Assembly (NCBI GenBank): GCA_026929865.2
Contig: CM049395.1
Span: forward strand, 16,198,001 to 16,262,000
Origin: Hyperoplus lanceolatus
Lineage: Eukaryota > Chordata > Actinopteri > Uranoscopiformes > Ammodytidae
Length of the DNA: 64,000 nt
Reading direction: 5' to 3'
Of this stretch, positions 12,506 through 30,933 are shown one piece after another. Made by a program: the position numbers and the translations under genes. The notes under the pieces were generated by a model. The model was not told the origin of the DNA, did no database searches, and was given only the letters and a program-made list of their open reading frames with translations. How positions within the stretch are numbered: the stretch's first letter is position 1; every line of letters starts with the position of its first letter.

Positions 12506-13443
12506 GGCATTTACTGAAACAACATATTAATGGCCACAATTGCCTATTGAAAGAAAGACATAGTGGACTGTCTAAGAAGAGACTCCACTATAATAACTAA
12601 TAATACAAACCTTGCTGGATTCCATTTTAAAAATCATTCATAGTAATCCTGATATTTACTGTATACACGTAGGCTTACTTATTAAATATCTTAGGAAAAT
12701 GCTCATTACACATTTTCCATCATATTGTTTGACTAACTGTAACATTTGCAATGTCACCCAGACTGTCTCATTTGACAATTAGTAGAGCTCTTAAATTAAG
12801 AGGGATCACTGATATAAAAGCCCCCCGCTGCCCTGCTGATTCTCTCCTCAGTCTTAGCCAGTACAGCTTGTCTTCAGCTCTACCCGCCTACTTCGGCTGG
12901 CTGCTCACAGCTTGCTCACTGTTCTTTAATCTCATTAACTGCTATCTCTGAGAGCACGTCTAAATGACTGCAAGGCAGATGATGTGGTTTAGTGTGAATT
13001 TAATTGTTGTTACCTCTCTGACCAAGGCTTTTGACACTGATACTGTATCTGACTGTTGAAAACCGGCCTGCAGAAAGGCCAAAATATTCCATCTCAAACT
13101 CCAACCACTTCATTTAATCTTAAACTGTGACCTTTACAAGTCAGTTGGTCTATGACATATAGGTCCAGTATGTAATATCTCAACAACTATTAGATGGATT
13201 GTTATGGCATTTTGTACAGATACTCATTTCCCCCTGAGGATAGACCCTAGTGAGTTTGATGATCCCCATACTTTTCCTCAAGTGCCACCAGCAGGTTGAA
13301 ATTTTTGACCTTTAGTGAAATGTCTTGGCAGTTATTGGATGTATTGGCATGACACTTGAAACAGAGGTTAATGTGCCTCAAATTGCAATCACTTTGGTGA
13401 TCCCCTGACTTTTCTGTAGCTGATCAACATGTCAATGTGTTTA

Positions 13444-14012
13444 CAGTTTTTTTCGATTGCTAAACCACAGTGGGCACAACTGGAGCGACATGTGCAAAAC
13501 AACAGTATGCAGAGCAGCGGTTCATTCGGACCAAACTCTATCTCGTTGATTTCAATTATAGAATATTTACACAGATAAATACTACATTTGGAAATGTTTT
13601 GAATAAAATATACAAAATGAGTATCTATTGAAGCAAACTTCTGATTTTAATTTATTTTTGTTTTCCTATGTTATAAAATAAACAATTTCATGTGAAAGAA
13701 TGTCACCCTTTCATCAAAGAAACTATTACCTAATTTGTGTGAAATAACTAAAATTATTCAAACTGCAAAGATTAAAAGTTTGTAATTTGTGTATTGGGGT
13801 TTGATGCTAGTGTTTGTACTCTGAGCAGGTTCTGAGTGACAGTGTGTGTTATCTCAATGAGGCTGGTTCATAGTGTTTGCTGCACTGAACCTGTTTTGCA
13901 GGTGAAGTGAACTGTTCAGCTCCAGTGACTGTTGGTAGTGCAGACTGTAGTTAGAGTTTTGCACATTGAGCTACAGTTGTGCCCACTGTGGATTAGCGAT
14001 TGAAAAAAACTG
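13444..14012. mobile_element. TA-flanked TIR element (Tc1/mariner-like MITE)
   Basis: About 56-bp inverted ends begin CAGTTTTTTTC and share CCACAGTGGGCACAACTG, differing at only a few positions, and TA dinucleotides flank both ends (13442-13443, 14013-14014). A TA target with CAGT-type termini fits Tc1/mariner, although other TA-targeting superfamilies are possible. The 569-bp interior is AT-rich with no transposase frame. Confidence 0.75.
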
Positions 14013-14137
14013 TAATAGGTTAACATCCAAACACCTGCAAGTGGGTGTTAATATTAGGATGCTAACACATTTAACTAAGATGATGAATATCATAAACACT
14101 ATACCTGCTAAACATCAGCATGCTAACGTTTTCATTC

Positions 14138-14585
14138 CTCGTTATTTAACTGAAATGCTGCACATTTCAGATGGGCTTTATCAAACCCGCTCCACTGACA
14201 TGCTTATGCTTTATGTCCCACAAGCCCGGTCTGAGCTGGGAAAGACAGCTTTTAGCTTCAGTGCCCCCGACTCCTGGAACAACTTACAGCAACAAATTAA
14301 ACTAAATACATTCATATCCTTTGGCCAATTTAAACAGACTATCTTGGATCTGCCAAACTCTACTTGTAACTGTTTTAATTAGGCTATATTGTATTTTATT
14401 CCTTTTAATTACTGCCACTCTTCACCACTTTGTAAATGTTTCAATTGTTTTTGTTTTCTCTTTTGTATGTAGGCTATTGTTGTTTTGAATTTGTTTTGAC
14501 TCGACATCGTTGAAAATGAGGGTCATCACCCCTCAATTGATCTCTCGAGGATAAATAAAAGTTAAATGAAAATGAAAAATGAAAA
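14138..14585 (+). mobile_element. LINE 3' fragment, copy 1
   Basis: This is a 5'-truncated copy of the LINE family that recurs at 19345-21575 and 30243-30930. It encodes the extreme C-terminal part of the reverse-transcriptase protein (LHISDGLYQTRSTDMLMLY, then FSAPDSWNNL), ends at a TAG after CNCFN, and continues into a 3' UTR with the family phrase CCCCTCAATTGATCTCTCGA and an AATAAA-rich simple tail. It lies within the older repeat at 13165-14690. It is much closer to copy 3 than to copy 2. Confidence 0.88.
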
Positions 14586-14690
14586 TTGTGAGCATGTTGC
14601 CATGTTACCATTATCATTTAGCTAAGCACCACTGTGCCTAAAAACAGATTCAGAGAGCAACAAGTGTGGCTGTATGATTTTTGTCTTGTT

Positions 14691-14827
14691 ATTCACTAAC
14701 TATGAAGATACTACTTCTACAGCACTCATCTGTAAATTAATCTCAAGAATAGCTTGTCTTTTGCATAACATAAAGACATCAGCTGCCAAAGCCACTAAAA
14801 AATAGCCTAACTGTGAATGAGGTGCTG

Positions 14828-14876
<49 letters not shown>

Positions 14877-16621
14877 TCTCTCTTTAAATGAGAGAACCTT
14901 CTGTCGTTTGGAGAGGCACTTCAGCCAGTGTCTAAAAATTATTTGTGCGTGATGCTACAAAGAGCACAAAGTAAAGTACATACTCCTATTTCTGCTGAAG
15001 CTCCATGTCGTGACCCCTGAGAGGCTGTTGATCACGTTTCATAGCAACCTCATCTTCTCAGGGCTGGATGATTGAATGGCTCAAGGAGTTGCTCTGTCGT
15101 TCACCAACAACCACTTGAACCTGGCCACCGAGGAGGCCCAGGTACTCCCCGAATCCCAATTAATGAGAGAGAGGCTTTGAGAGGGCGTTCTTAACTCTGG
15201 CTGTGACAGTTTAATTGTAATTTTGGCGAAGCCCCTCCGGCAACAATCTTCTCCACTTGACAGCTCTATGCTCCTGATTGAACTGAAAGCTTTCTTTTGC
15301 ATATTCATTTAGTGAATACAGCAAAGTGGTGGAACATATGTCCACTGAGAGGATGTGCACAGGCTGTTTTGTATTTGTAGGCAAAGGAGGAGCCATTATG
15401 TATCTTCTCTCAACATGTTTGCTTGCTGTATAATTGGAACAAATGTGCTGATGAAACATTTATACAGACAACAGTGACATAAATCTGATGCTGCATTTCA
15501 GTCAAATCTGATAAGTCCATAGACTATATCTTTATGACGTACTGTTTATATGTCAATAACTTTAGCCAGTGTGCAACTCTTTTATTGTCGGACAATGCCC
15601 TAATAATGGAACAAAGATGTAATTTACTTTAGAAATTAGGGGACTACTGTTAATGTTTTGATGGATGGAAATTTGGTGTCCGTGTTCATAGCAGAAATGA
15701 GGAAAGGTGTAGTTTACCCATTTATAACAAAAGACTAGCAGTATTTATTTACTTTTCTCTTTTATAATCGTTTATAATTAACTTATATTCAATTTTGCAT
15801 TTCTGTGGACTAATGTCTCCTAATTGTCCTTGAGCAAGTCACTGAACCACAAATTGCTCCTGATTTGTGTGGGTATTTTTTTTAAATGGCTTTGAACAGA
15901 AGGGAGCAAACAGAATCGTTGTTAATTTAGACTTTAGGTACAGTGTAGATTTCACTGAAAAAATGTGTCTCATGTATTACATTAGCTACTTCTCAGACAG
16001 ATCTGCTGATGTTGGCAGGGAAGTGGTTCCAGAGGGAGGGGGCGTTGTCGCAGAAGGCTGTGCCCCCAGCTGTTTCTGCTTCTAAACATGGGAAGTGAAT
16101 GAGTACTAAAACTTCCTGTGTGAAGAGGGTTTAAGTAGGCTTTTATGGAGTACATAAATCAGTGATTGTAGCAAAGTCATGTACTGCTTTGTGAGAAGGA
16201 CTTCAATCATATCTATCCTGGTTCACCTGGATATTCAACTCTAGTGTTGTATCCCTGGGATAAAAGTGGCGCTGCTGAGTATTAAATGTGCATGAATGGT
16301 TGTAGTGATAATAATGTACCAGTACATAAATGTGGCAGAGTATGAGCAATTTATAACAGTCGGGCTTTCCTTTGTGTCATATTTAAAATTACTGGAAATT
16401 CACAGACCTACAACTTTGTCAAGTAAACATATTTCGTTACTGGGTGCAGTGGTGTTATTGGCTTCAATCTTTTGTTACTAAATTACTACCTGTATTGTGT
16501 TAATTTTTATTACTTTAGTAAGCATGTAACTGGGACAATGCTTCTGAAATTTCCATTTATCTTCATTGTGTATTTCTCAGAACTTGAGCACTTTAGGTCG
16601 TATCTATAAGTTATTTTTACA
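14691..16621. other. Intergenic, no gene seen
   Basis: There is a TG microsatellite at 14829-14873. The rest looks single-copy, and no reading frame shows domain content or codon structure worth calling. Confidence 0.55.
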
Positions 16622-17967
16622 TTAAAGCTGCAGTTGAGAGTTTTTTTACTGTAATATTTGGCAAAACTGTCATAATAGCCATTCAGCTATATGTAGGTGA
16701 AGTGGTCTGAAAATATTTTTTTATCACTTGGCTCCCCCCTGCCTCTGTGTGCTGCCCCCCAAAATTGCCACCGCTCATGTTAATTTTGACCAATCAGAGC
16801 GAGGTCAGATTCTCCGTTCTTATTGGCTGTGGGACCTTGGCAACGACGTTGATGCGTCAGTTGCGTGAGCGCTCACGACCCTAGCAGTCTGACACTAGCC
16901 TACTGTTTGGTACAAGGCTACTACGGCAGACAGCGAGTAGCAATTTCTTCACAAACGAACCCTCAATTTACCATTCCCAGGATACTAACAACTAACACCG
17001 CTAAGACAGCAAAAAAACGAGGAAAGACGAATATTGAAAAGTTAACTGCTGAAAGGGAGACGGAGAGAGCTTGAAAAAAAGTACACCGGCCATGTCTTCT
17101 TGCCCTATCACATCAAGACCTCTCCGACCGCGTCCGCGACCTCGCGACTTTTTTTCAAAACAGCGACAAGCGACAAATCTAGCTTTTTTTTCTGGTTTCT
17201 GTTATTGGTGACTTTTTTTGCCAAAGCAAGTATCATCTCTTCTCAACGAGCAGCGGGAGCACTGACACGCAGCCCGCTCCTCGCGCAGCAGCCCCGAGCT
17301 GAGAGGTGTAGCCTATCTCCTGCTCTGACCGCAGCTGGCAGGGGCTGCTGCGCGAGGACCGGGCGGCCCGGTCCGGGCTGTCTGTCAGTGCTCTGTGACG
17401 GAGGACGGGCCGGGAGGCTCCCGTTGCTCGTTGAGAAGCGTTACAAGTGATGTTTGCTTCGGCGAAAAAGTCACCAATTACACCAGAAAAAAAGCTAGAT
17501 GTGTCGCTTGTCGCTGTTTTGAAAAAAAAGTCGCCAGGGGGGCTGAAAAGTAGCTAAATATAGCGACACAATCGCTAAGTTGACAACACTGCCCGAGCAG
17601 CCCCTCCCAGCTGCGGTCAGAGCAGGAGCATACACACACACCTCTCCGCTCTGTTACAATTAGTTTGCTATCTTGCCTGGCAGTTACAGCTACTTTTGTT
17701 AGGCCTACCAGCACACTTAAAATGATTTTAAGCTAACATACATGGTATGTCTGTGATTAAAATGTATGCTCAATATGTACGTATGTAGTTATCATTACTA
17801 ATGTTTAATCACCTCGGAATCGGACATGGTGTTTGTCTCTTGTCAATGTAACTGAATTCACATGAACGCGCGTAGCTGTCGTTCACAGGGAGGAGCTACA
17901 GCAGGTAGAGCGTTGGGAAAACAGCCGTTGGGATCCCAACGGCTGAAACGATCAACTGCAGCTTTAA
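16622..17967. mobile_element. TTAA-bounded element containing a large fold-back
   Basis: The ends are TTAAAGCTGCAGTTGA and its inverse, with TTAA at both termini, consistent with piggyBac-type insertion. Inside lies an extensive hairpin-forming region. Roughly 17142-17290 is inverted relative to 17339-17535, sharing CTCGCGCAGCAGCCCC, CTTCTCAACGAGCA and GCGACAAGCGACA in opposite orientations. A further inverted partner of 17303-17350 sits at 17597-17644. A perfect 24-bp palindrome with 12-bp arms (CAGCCGTTGGGA) lies at 17922-17945. The inner palindromic unit ends with GACAACACTG near 17590 and may be a second element nested in the first. No transposase was seen. Confidence 0.72.
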
Positions 17968-19028
17968 TGCCTTTGTTGTTGGAAATAAAGGCATGATGTA
18001 TGAACAACTTTCCCTGCATTAGCACTGGTCGCTCAGATGGGCATAATGTGAATTATTTCGATGCAGCACCCCTGTCTTCAGATCAACCTGGCCAGACCAT
18101 TACCATCAAACTGATGCATACACAAGCAACAAGGCAGCAAGGTCCATTAACATTTGTGTTTTGTAGTTCAGAGGCGCATATTCTCCCTTTTATGAAGTGC
18201 ACTGCATCTTGTGCGACCCCTACCTCTTATTAACATACCGGTTATATTAGCTTTGAAAAGACTGGATCTAAATGCACTTTTTTGCATGAATAATGTAAGT
18301 AAGAGACATGTCGCCTTGCACGTTCCTTTGCCACGCACTGTGCAGCTCTTCTTTCCTGAAGTAGATGTCCCTAAAAGCCTTTCCTGGGAGAGTGCAGTGA
18401 GTTGGACAGCAAAGCAGAACAAAAGGTTATATTGTTGAAAGAGGCAGAGTGGGGAAAAAATTATGAACAACTCATTACACTGAGGTGGCACTTGGTAGAG
18501 CACAATCACATGGAGGATGGATCTCTGGGGGAGTGTTGGAAGGTGCTAATAGCTCTTTGTCAATGACAGAATGAATTACTTTAAATTTCCCCAAAGACCA
18601 AAACCTCATTAATATTTTAGTGTGTTTCACGTTTTGGAATACTTTTCCTAAAGGTATTTCTTCTCTGTTAAGGGGCCTTCTCATGATAAGCACAGAGGAA
18701 GGGCATAGAGGCAGAGCGGAGCTGCAGCAAGCCAGTCACCGTCACCCGGCAATAGCAGCGCCCACCAAATGTACAAACAGCTAAGCTAACGTTAGCATTT
18801 CGCCAAGCATAACTTTCCTTCCGAGTTGTATTATAGAGTTCAGGGAAACACAAATAATCAAATATTCTTTCATTTCTTTCAAACTTCTCTGTTGCTTTCA
18901 GTTTCATTTAGCCGGTATCTCATCGGTTGCGCTTTGAAAGGTCCGCGGCAAGTAGGTCAAAGTTCTAATCATTTGCATACCAGTATTTGTGTGCTGCATC
19001 CCACACGTGGCTGGATGTGTTTGGATGC
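17968..19028. other. Intergenic, no gene seen
   Basis: Only short overlapping frames on both strands occur here, none with recognisable content. No TIRs or microsatellites of note were seen. Confidence 0.5.
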
Positions 19029-21800
19029 TTAAAGCTCCCATATTATACACTTTTCGGTTCTATTATACACCATATTATATGGTCTTAGTGGCCCCTAATA
19101 CGTTTTTCTTTAATTGTTTGCTGAAAAAAACTTTCAGATAATGTATTGTACTATGCTGATGTTCAGCTAATCTCACAATGGCCTATTTTTTAAAAAGAGC
19201 TGCAGCTCCCCTCGTAAATATACAATCTTTGAGCTCCCCCTGACCCCTGTCCGGAAGCGAAGCCAGATACACCTCGCCCTCTGTCTGTCAGGGCTGTGGA
19301 CCAATAAGAAATAGGGGTGTGGGCTTCAAATATCTGATGTTGAATTAGCCTTGGATTTTTTCACCAATACCTTCACCTCAATTTTGAATCATCATGCACC
19401 CCATAAAAAGTACAGGGTAAAAAATAGATCGAACCCCTGGTTTACCAATGAGCTGTCTGACTTATTTATAGAGAGAAATAAAGCATGGTCTCTAGCCAGA
19501 CGCTCTGGAGAAGATTTTAATTGGACAGTTTTTAGACAAATCAGAAATAGGTGTACGACCATGGTTAGGAAAACTAAATCGGATTACTACCTTGATTTAA
19601 TTTCCAACTGCTACTCCAACCCTGCATTATTTTGGAAGGCTGTCAATTATAATAAAAACAAGTCTAGCACTGTTCCCAGTCAGATAAAAATAAATGGTCA
19701 GATTTTAAATGACCAGAAAGAGATTGGTTTAGCTTTTAATAAACATTTTTTAGCTGCTGGTCAACTTTTTCAGAATGGAGGATGTACACCCTCTACAACT
19801 AGTAGTAACGTACCGCCTGTCTCTCAAACTCCTCTTTTTAGCCTTGTTCCAGTTCCAACAAGTGTTGTTGTAGATGCGCTTCTAGCCATCAACCCCAGGA
19901 AGTATATGGGGGAGGACAATTTGGACCCATTTTCAATCAATCTCTCTACACATATAATATCAAAACAAATAACCCATATTTTTAATCTTTCCATCTCCTC
20001 CGGTATTGTTCCTAAAGTTTGGAAAAAAGCTCATGTCATCCCATTGCATAAAGGGGGTGACAAAAGTGATCTCAATAATTACAGGCCAATTTCAAAACTC
20101 CCATGCCTGGCAAAAATCCTAGAATCAGTTATTAATAATCAGTTGAAAACCTTTTTATCCAGTGCTTCCATTCTGAGCCCATTTCAATCTGGTTTCAGGG
20201 CAGGTCACAGTACTGTATCTGCTGTCACTTTGGTCTTAGACAACATTGTTACAGCTATCGACAATAAAAAGCACTGTGCAGCACTTTTTGTTGATCTGTC
20301 AAAAGCCTTTGATACTTTAGATCACCATTTGCTTTTACAGAGGCTGCATGATATTGGTTTTGATTATTCTACATGTAGCTGGTTTAGGGATTATCTCTCT
20401 GATAGACAGCAGTCAGTAAAACTGGGAAGCCACCAAACTGAGTTTTTAACAGTTACAAATGGTGTTCCGCAGGGCTCAATTTTAGGTCCAGTCCTATTCA
20501 CAATTTACATCAATAACATTGTTTCATCGCTACAAAACTGTCAAGCCCATTTGTATGCTGACGACACTGTACTGTATTGCATTTCTGATTCGGTCCATCA
20601 ATCTGTTCAGAACCTTCAGAGCTCTTTTAACACCCTGCAGGACTGTCTAGTGGACCTCAGGCTTGTTCTTAATACAGACAAAACAAAATATGTGTTTCTC
20701 CAGAGCAAGAACTATACATTTTAATGATCTTAATATTCATACAAATAATGGATCTCAAATTGAAAGAGTCACTGAATATAAACATCTCGGCATCTGGATA
20801 GATGAAAAAATATCTTTTAAATTTCACATAAAAAATCTTGTCTGTCGTCTGCGACAAAAGATTGGATATTTTTATAGGAACAGAGCCACTTTCCCGTTGT
20901 TCAGTAGGAAAAGGATTATTGAGGCAGTTTTTATGTCTGTCCTTGATTACGGTTATGTGGTTTATAGGCATGCATCTCAATCATGTCTTAAACTCATAGA
21001 CTCCGTCTATGACTCACTCTGCCTTAAGGTTCATTACAGGAGATGCTTATGACACTCACCATTGTCTTTTATATGAAAAGGTTGGTTGGTCCTCTCTTAA
21101 AGAGAGACGTGATGCACATTGGCATATTTTTATATATAAAGCCCTGACCGGAAAGCTGCCACTCTATTTGACAACAATGCTGCATATCTCAGATGGGCTT
21201 TATCAAACCCGCTCAACTGAAATGCTCATGTTATATGTTCCATCGCCCGGTCTGACCTTGGTAAGACTGCTTTTAGCCACAGTGCCCCTGACTCCTGGAA
21301 CAGCCTACAACATCAAATTAAAATAAATACACTCATAACTGTTAACCAATTTACAGTTATTATTTTGAATCAGCCCCACTCCACTTGTAACTGTTTTAAT
21401 TAGGCTATTGTTCTATTTTATTCAATTGATCTGAATGTTTTAATTGTTGTTGTCTCTTTGTAAGCTTGTTGTGTATTCTCATTGTATATTGTGTATCTGT
21501 CTCGACGCCATTGTAAAAGAGGGTAACCTCAATTGATCTTTCGAGAATAAATAAAGGAAAATGAAATGAATGAATGCATAGTGGAAGCTTCTGGCTTTCC
21601 AGTTTTTGAGGTCAGAAACGAGGAGAATTCTGACTGGAGTATATTGGGGGGGAGGGGTGGGGTTTTCAGAAATGGGGAGAGTGAGAAAAGGAGAGATTGT
21701 TATTTTATTAATATTTTGGCAGTCTCTAGGCACACCGTGGACCCATGTATATGTTAGAACACATTTAAAAAGTGCATTTAGCATAATATGTGACCTTTAA
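19029..21800. mobile_element. TTAA-bounded MITE interrupted by a LINE
   Basis: The left end TTAAAGCTCCCATATTATAC and the inverse of the right end TTAAAGGTCACATATTATGC match at most positions, each bounded by TTAA, which fits a piggyBac-type non-autonomous element. Without the inserted LINE (about 19345-21575) the element would be only about 540 bp. It has no coding capacity. The nesting shows that it was resident before the LINE arrived. Confidence 0.75.
19345..21575 (+). mobile_element. LINE, reverse-transcriptase-bearing copy 2
   Basis: This 5'-truncated non-LTR retrotransposon lacks the endonuclease region. The main frame (19351-20724) carries the linker and reverse transcriptase. Visible motifs are NNYRPISKLP, GFRAGHS, FVDLSKAFDTLDH (first catalytic Asp), NGVPQGSILGPVLF and the catalytic YADD at 20554-20565. 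The C-terminal part continues in other frames from about 20700 and again from about 21010, so at least two frameshifts interrupt it. It ends in a 3' UTR with TCAATTGATC and an AATAAA-rich tail near 21550. Motifs fit the APE-type L2/CR1/Jockey/Rex1-like group, but I cannot fix the clade. It is inserted in the TTAA element above and is dead as it stands. Confidence 0.93.
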
Positions 21801-23965
21801 ATGGTATGGGCCTTATAAAAAGCCACATCTGTGCGGAATGGCGGTGCGGAATGACAGTTTATATGGCGCTGTTGGAGAACCTTGCACTTCTTCTTTGCCG
21901 TTTTTCTGTTTCATGTCAGGTCAAATGAGTGGTGGAGCACAAGTATTGACATGCAAAGAAGTGTTTAAGGGTGTTTATTCCAACGTTCATGGCTAAATGT
22001 GGACACTGCCTCGCTTTCTCCTGACACATTTGTTCCAAGAAAAGCAAAGTTATTTATTGCACCCTCCTCCGGCGCACCTTTCACATATTCAGGTGTGCAG
22101 AGATTATCTCCAATGCTCCAAGGATAATTGTGGGGGGGGGAATGAGGCTTTTGAAAGTGGACCCAATTCCACAATGATTAGGATTAATACAATACAACCA
22201 GACGTTTGTGCAGCTTCAAAAGTCTGACAAAACAAATTTTCTATGCACATCTCTGCCTTTGTTCATAAACAGAGTTTAATCGTGTAAGCTTTATGCATCT
22301 GGCCCAAGGAGACTCTATTGTTGCCCCTGTTTCCAGCCTTCATTCCAAGGTAAGCCTGCAGGCGGTTTGTCATCGACCTTCTCAGCCAAGTGAGAAAGCG
22401 TCAACCTATTCTCTTCTTTCCTAAACTGTACTGTGTATTGTATGTAGTCTAGTGAGGCTGAATAGGCATATGAAAGTCATTTTATTTCAAACCTAGTCAA
22501 ATGTCTGTGTGAACTGCTGTATTATGAACAGTGATTCATTTCTTATTTCAGTTTCCTTCAGTTCTTGGTGGATCTGTAGAAGTTGGTCAGTTCACCGAGG
22601 GATTGGACATACAGTGAGAGAGAAGTTGAAAAAAAAGGGTTTCCTGAGTAACTTTTCTAGTGAGATATGATTAAGTCTAATTGAGCAGCAGTTACAACTT
22701 TGCTGTTTTTGTTTGTTCGTTGTTTCCAAAACACTTCACCAGTGTGGTGGTTGTGGTGGGTGTAACAGTGGAAAGATGAAAACCAGCAATGAAAACAGTA
22801 AAAAAAAATCTATCAATCAATATTATTGCTGAGTGTTGACACAAGTCTGCACAGACAGCATTGTCATGGAGCTTCATCATGTGGGTCTCAGTTTCCTCTT
22901 GCAGGTCTGCGGGGTGAAGCAGTATAATTCTCTGGGATAGAGTTATCAGCTGTTAGGATGCTATGGTGTTAAAGAGAGCCGCTGTGTGGGCCAGCACATG
23001 TTTCCCTGGTGGCATCATCAAATCCCGCAGCTGGACTCCCCACTTTGCTTAATATCCCTTGTCAACAACTGCTCTGGGTTCAGTTCTCGCCACTGGTATT
23101 CTAATCAGTCACTATTATGGGCTAAACGGCTACACTGGCCCTGAGGCCAGCTGCTGGGCATGTTCGGATGTGTTTGGATATGTGCCTGCATTGCAGTGGT
23201 CCGCCAGCATGGGGGCAGCACAGTGTGATAGGCCTTTGATGAACACACACACGATTACACACACGGAGACAAGACAGTGGGTAAAAATAAACACACATTT
23301 AACAAGAGGCAGCCCGCACTAAATTATAAATGTATTTTAAGTTGGCTTTTAAGATTTAACGGGTGGTGACACCTCGCAGTGACTAGCTTCACTAACATAC
23401 ACACAAACTTATGCAACATGAATCCGCAAAGCCACACGTCTTTCTTAGGATAATTCTGGGCAGTTGTATGGGCTGGGAAATATAGAAGATATAAACTGTT
23501 TCCTACTGTAAGTTAAATTTGTTGACAGTGTATGAACAACTAACCATTTTAAATGAATTAAGCTATTTCTGACCCAACTTAAAGCAGTCCTATAGGGGGG
23601 AAAAAGGGCATTGCAGGTTTCGGTTAGCTAACTAACCGCCTTTGTTTTTGGTGCAGTCCAGAAATTGACAACATAACAATCAAACGACCCAAATAAGCAC
23701 AATACAATCAATACTACCACATGAGCGCCAGAGCTTTTTTCCTCTGTCTAAGCAAGACTCAAAGACAGAAAGTGATGGGCAGTAAAAAGCGTGCCAGTCT
23801 CAGTGGTTAGTGGTACACTGCAGAGCAATGATTGTGGAGAAACCTGATAGCAAGATGGCAGCACTCAGCATGTCAGAGGTGAGGGACAAAGAGAGAGAGG
23901 GCATAACACTGACAACAGCATTACTTTTAAGTGGACGGCTTGAAGATATTAACACAAGTTCCTGT

Positions 23966-23969
<4 letters not shown>
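21801..23969. other. Intergenic, no gene seen
   Basis: Single-copy-looking sequence with short random frames. A poly-G run lies near 22132. No exon-like segment with splice sites and domain content was seen. Confidence 0.5.
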
Positions 23970-24052
<83 letters not shown>

Positions 24053-24097
24053 TGCATGCGTGTGTGTGTGTGTATGCATGTGTGTGTGCGTGTGTGC
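23970..24097. repeat. Compound TG/TGCG microsatellite
   Basis: About 64 bp of pure TG are followed by TGCG units and an imperfect TG tail. Long apparent frames on both strands here (runs of Val-Cys or Thr-His) are artefacts of the repeat. Confidence 0.97.
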
Positions 24098-30175
<6,078 letters not shown>

Positions 30176-30242
30176 CCATACATTTTTATTTTCTTATTTA
30201 TTTTTTTAAGAATCTGCAATAGGCATATATTGGGCATATTAG

Positions 30243-30901
30243 ACTCTGGACTCTGTTTTTCACTCTGCTTTAAGGTTCATCACAGGAGATGCTTATGACA
30301 CACACCATTGTCTTTTATATGAAAAGGTTGGGTGGTACTCCCTTAAAGAGAGACGTGATGCACATTGGCATATTTTTATTTACAAAGCCTTGACCGGGAA
30401 GCTTCCTCGTTATTTAACAGAAATGTTGCAAATTTCAGATTGGCTTTATCAGACCCGCTCCACTGACATGCTCATGCTTTATGTCCCACAAGCCCGGTCT
30501 GAGCTGGGAAAGACAGCTTTTAGCTTCAGTGCCCCCGACTCCTGGAACAACTTACAGCAACAAATTAAACTAAATACCTTCATATCCTTTAATCAATTTA
30601 AACAAACTATCTTAAATCTGCCAAACTCTACCTGTAACTGTTTTAATTAGGCTATATTGTACTTTCACCCATTTAATTTCATTTTAATTGCTGCCACTCT
30701 TCACCACTATGTAAATGTTTCAATTGTTTTTTTGCTTTTTGTTTTTTTTCTTCTCTTCACCTGTTGTTGTGTATTTGATGTATTTGCATTGAATATTGTG
30801 TATGCATTGTTGTTTTTCCTTGGAATTTGTTTGAACTCGACACCATTGAAAATGAGGGTCACCCCTCAATTGGTCTCTCGAGGATAAATAAAAGTTAAAT
30901 A

Positions 30902-30930
<29 letters not shown>
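30243..30930 (+). mobile_element. LINE 3' fragment, copy 3
   Basis: This 5'-truncated copy of the same LINE family starts at the position matching about 21000 of copy 2 (CACTCTGC, AAGGTTCAT). It contains the C-terminal coding tail (LYQTRSTDMLMLY, FSAPDSWNNLQQQ, stop after CNCFN) and the family 3' UTR with CACCCCTCAATTG and GAGGATAAATAAAAGTTAAA. It ends in an AAAT/AATA simple tail to about 30930. Its sequence is nearly the same as copy 1 over the shared part. Confidence 0.9.

Positions 30931-30933
<3 letters not shown>

Larger units (their letters stand above)
13165..14690. repeat. Old interspersed repeat split by two later insertions
   Basis: The flanking pieces (13165-13443, 14015-14137, 14586-14690) read like parts of one ancient teleost repeat. 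The first has the phrase CTCAACAACTATTAGATGGA, the second GCTAACACATTTAACTAAGA, and the third CACCACTGTGCCTAAAAACA. Between them lie a TA-flanked TIR element and a LINE fragment. The repeat itself codes for nothing recognisable and is the oldest layer of this nest. Confidence 0.6.

Noticed and set aside
16010-16080. Possible coding remnant around GTGGTTCCAGAGGGAGG
   Set aside because: It resembles phrases seen in other fish repeats, but it is too short to assign to an element.
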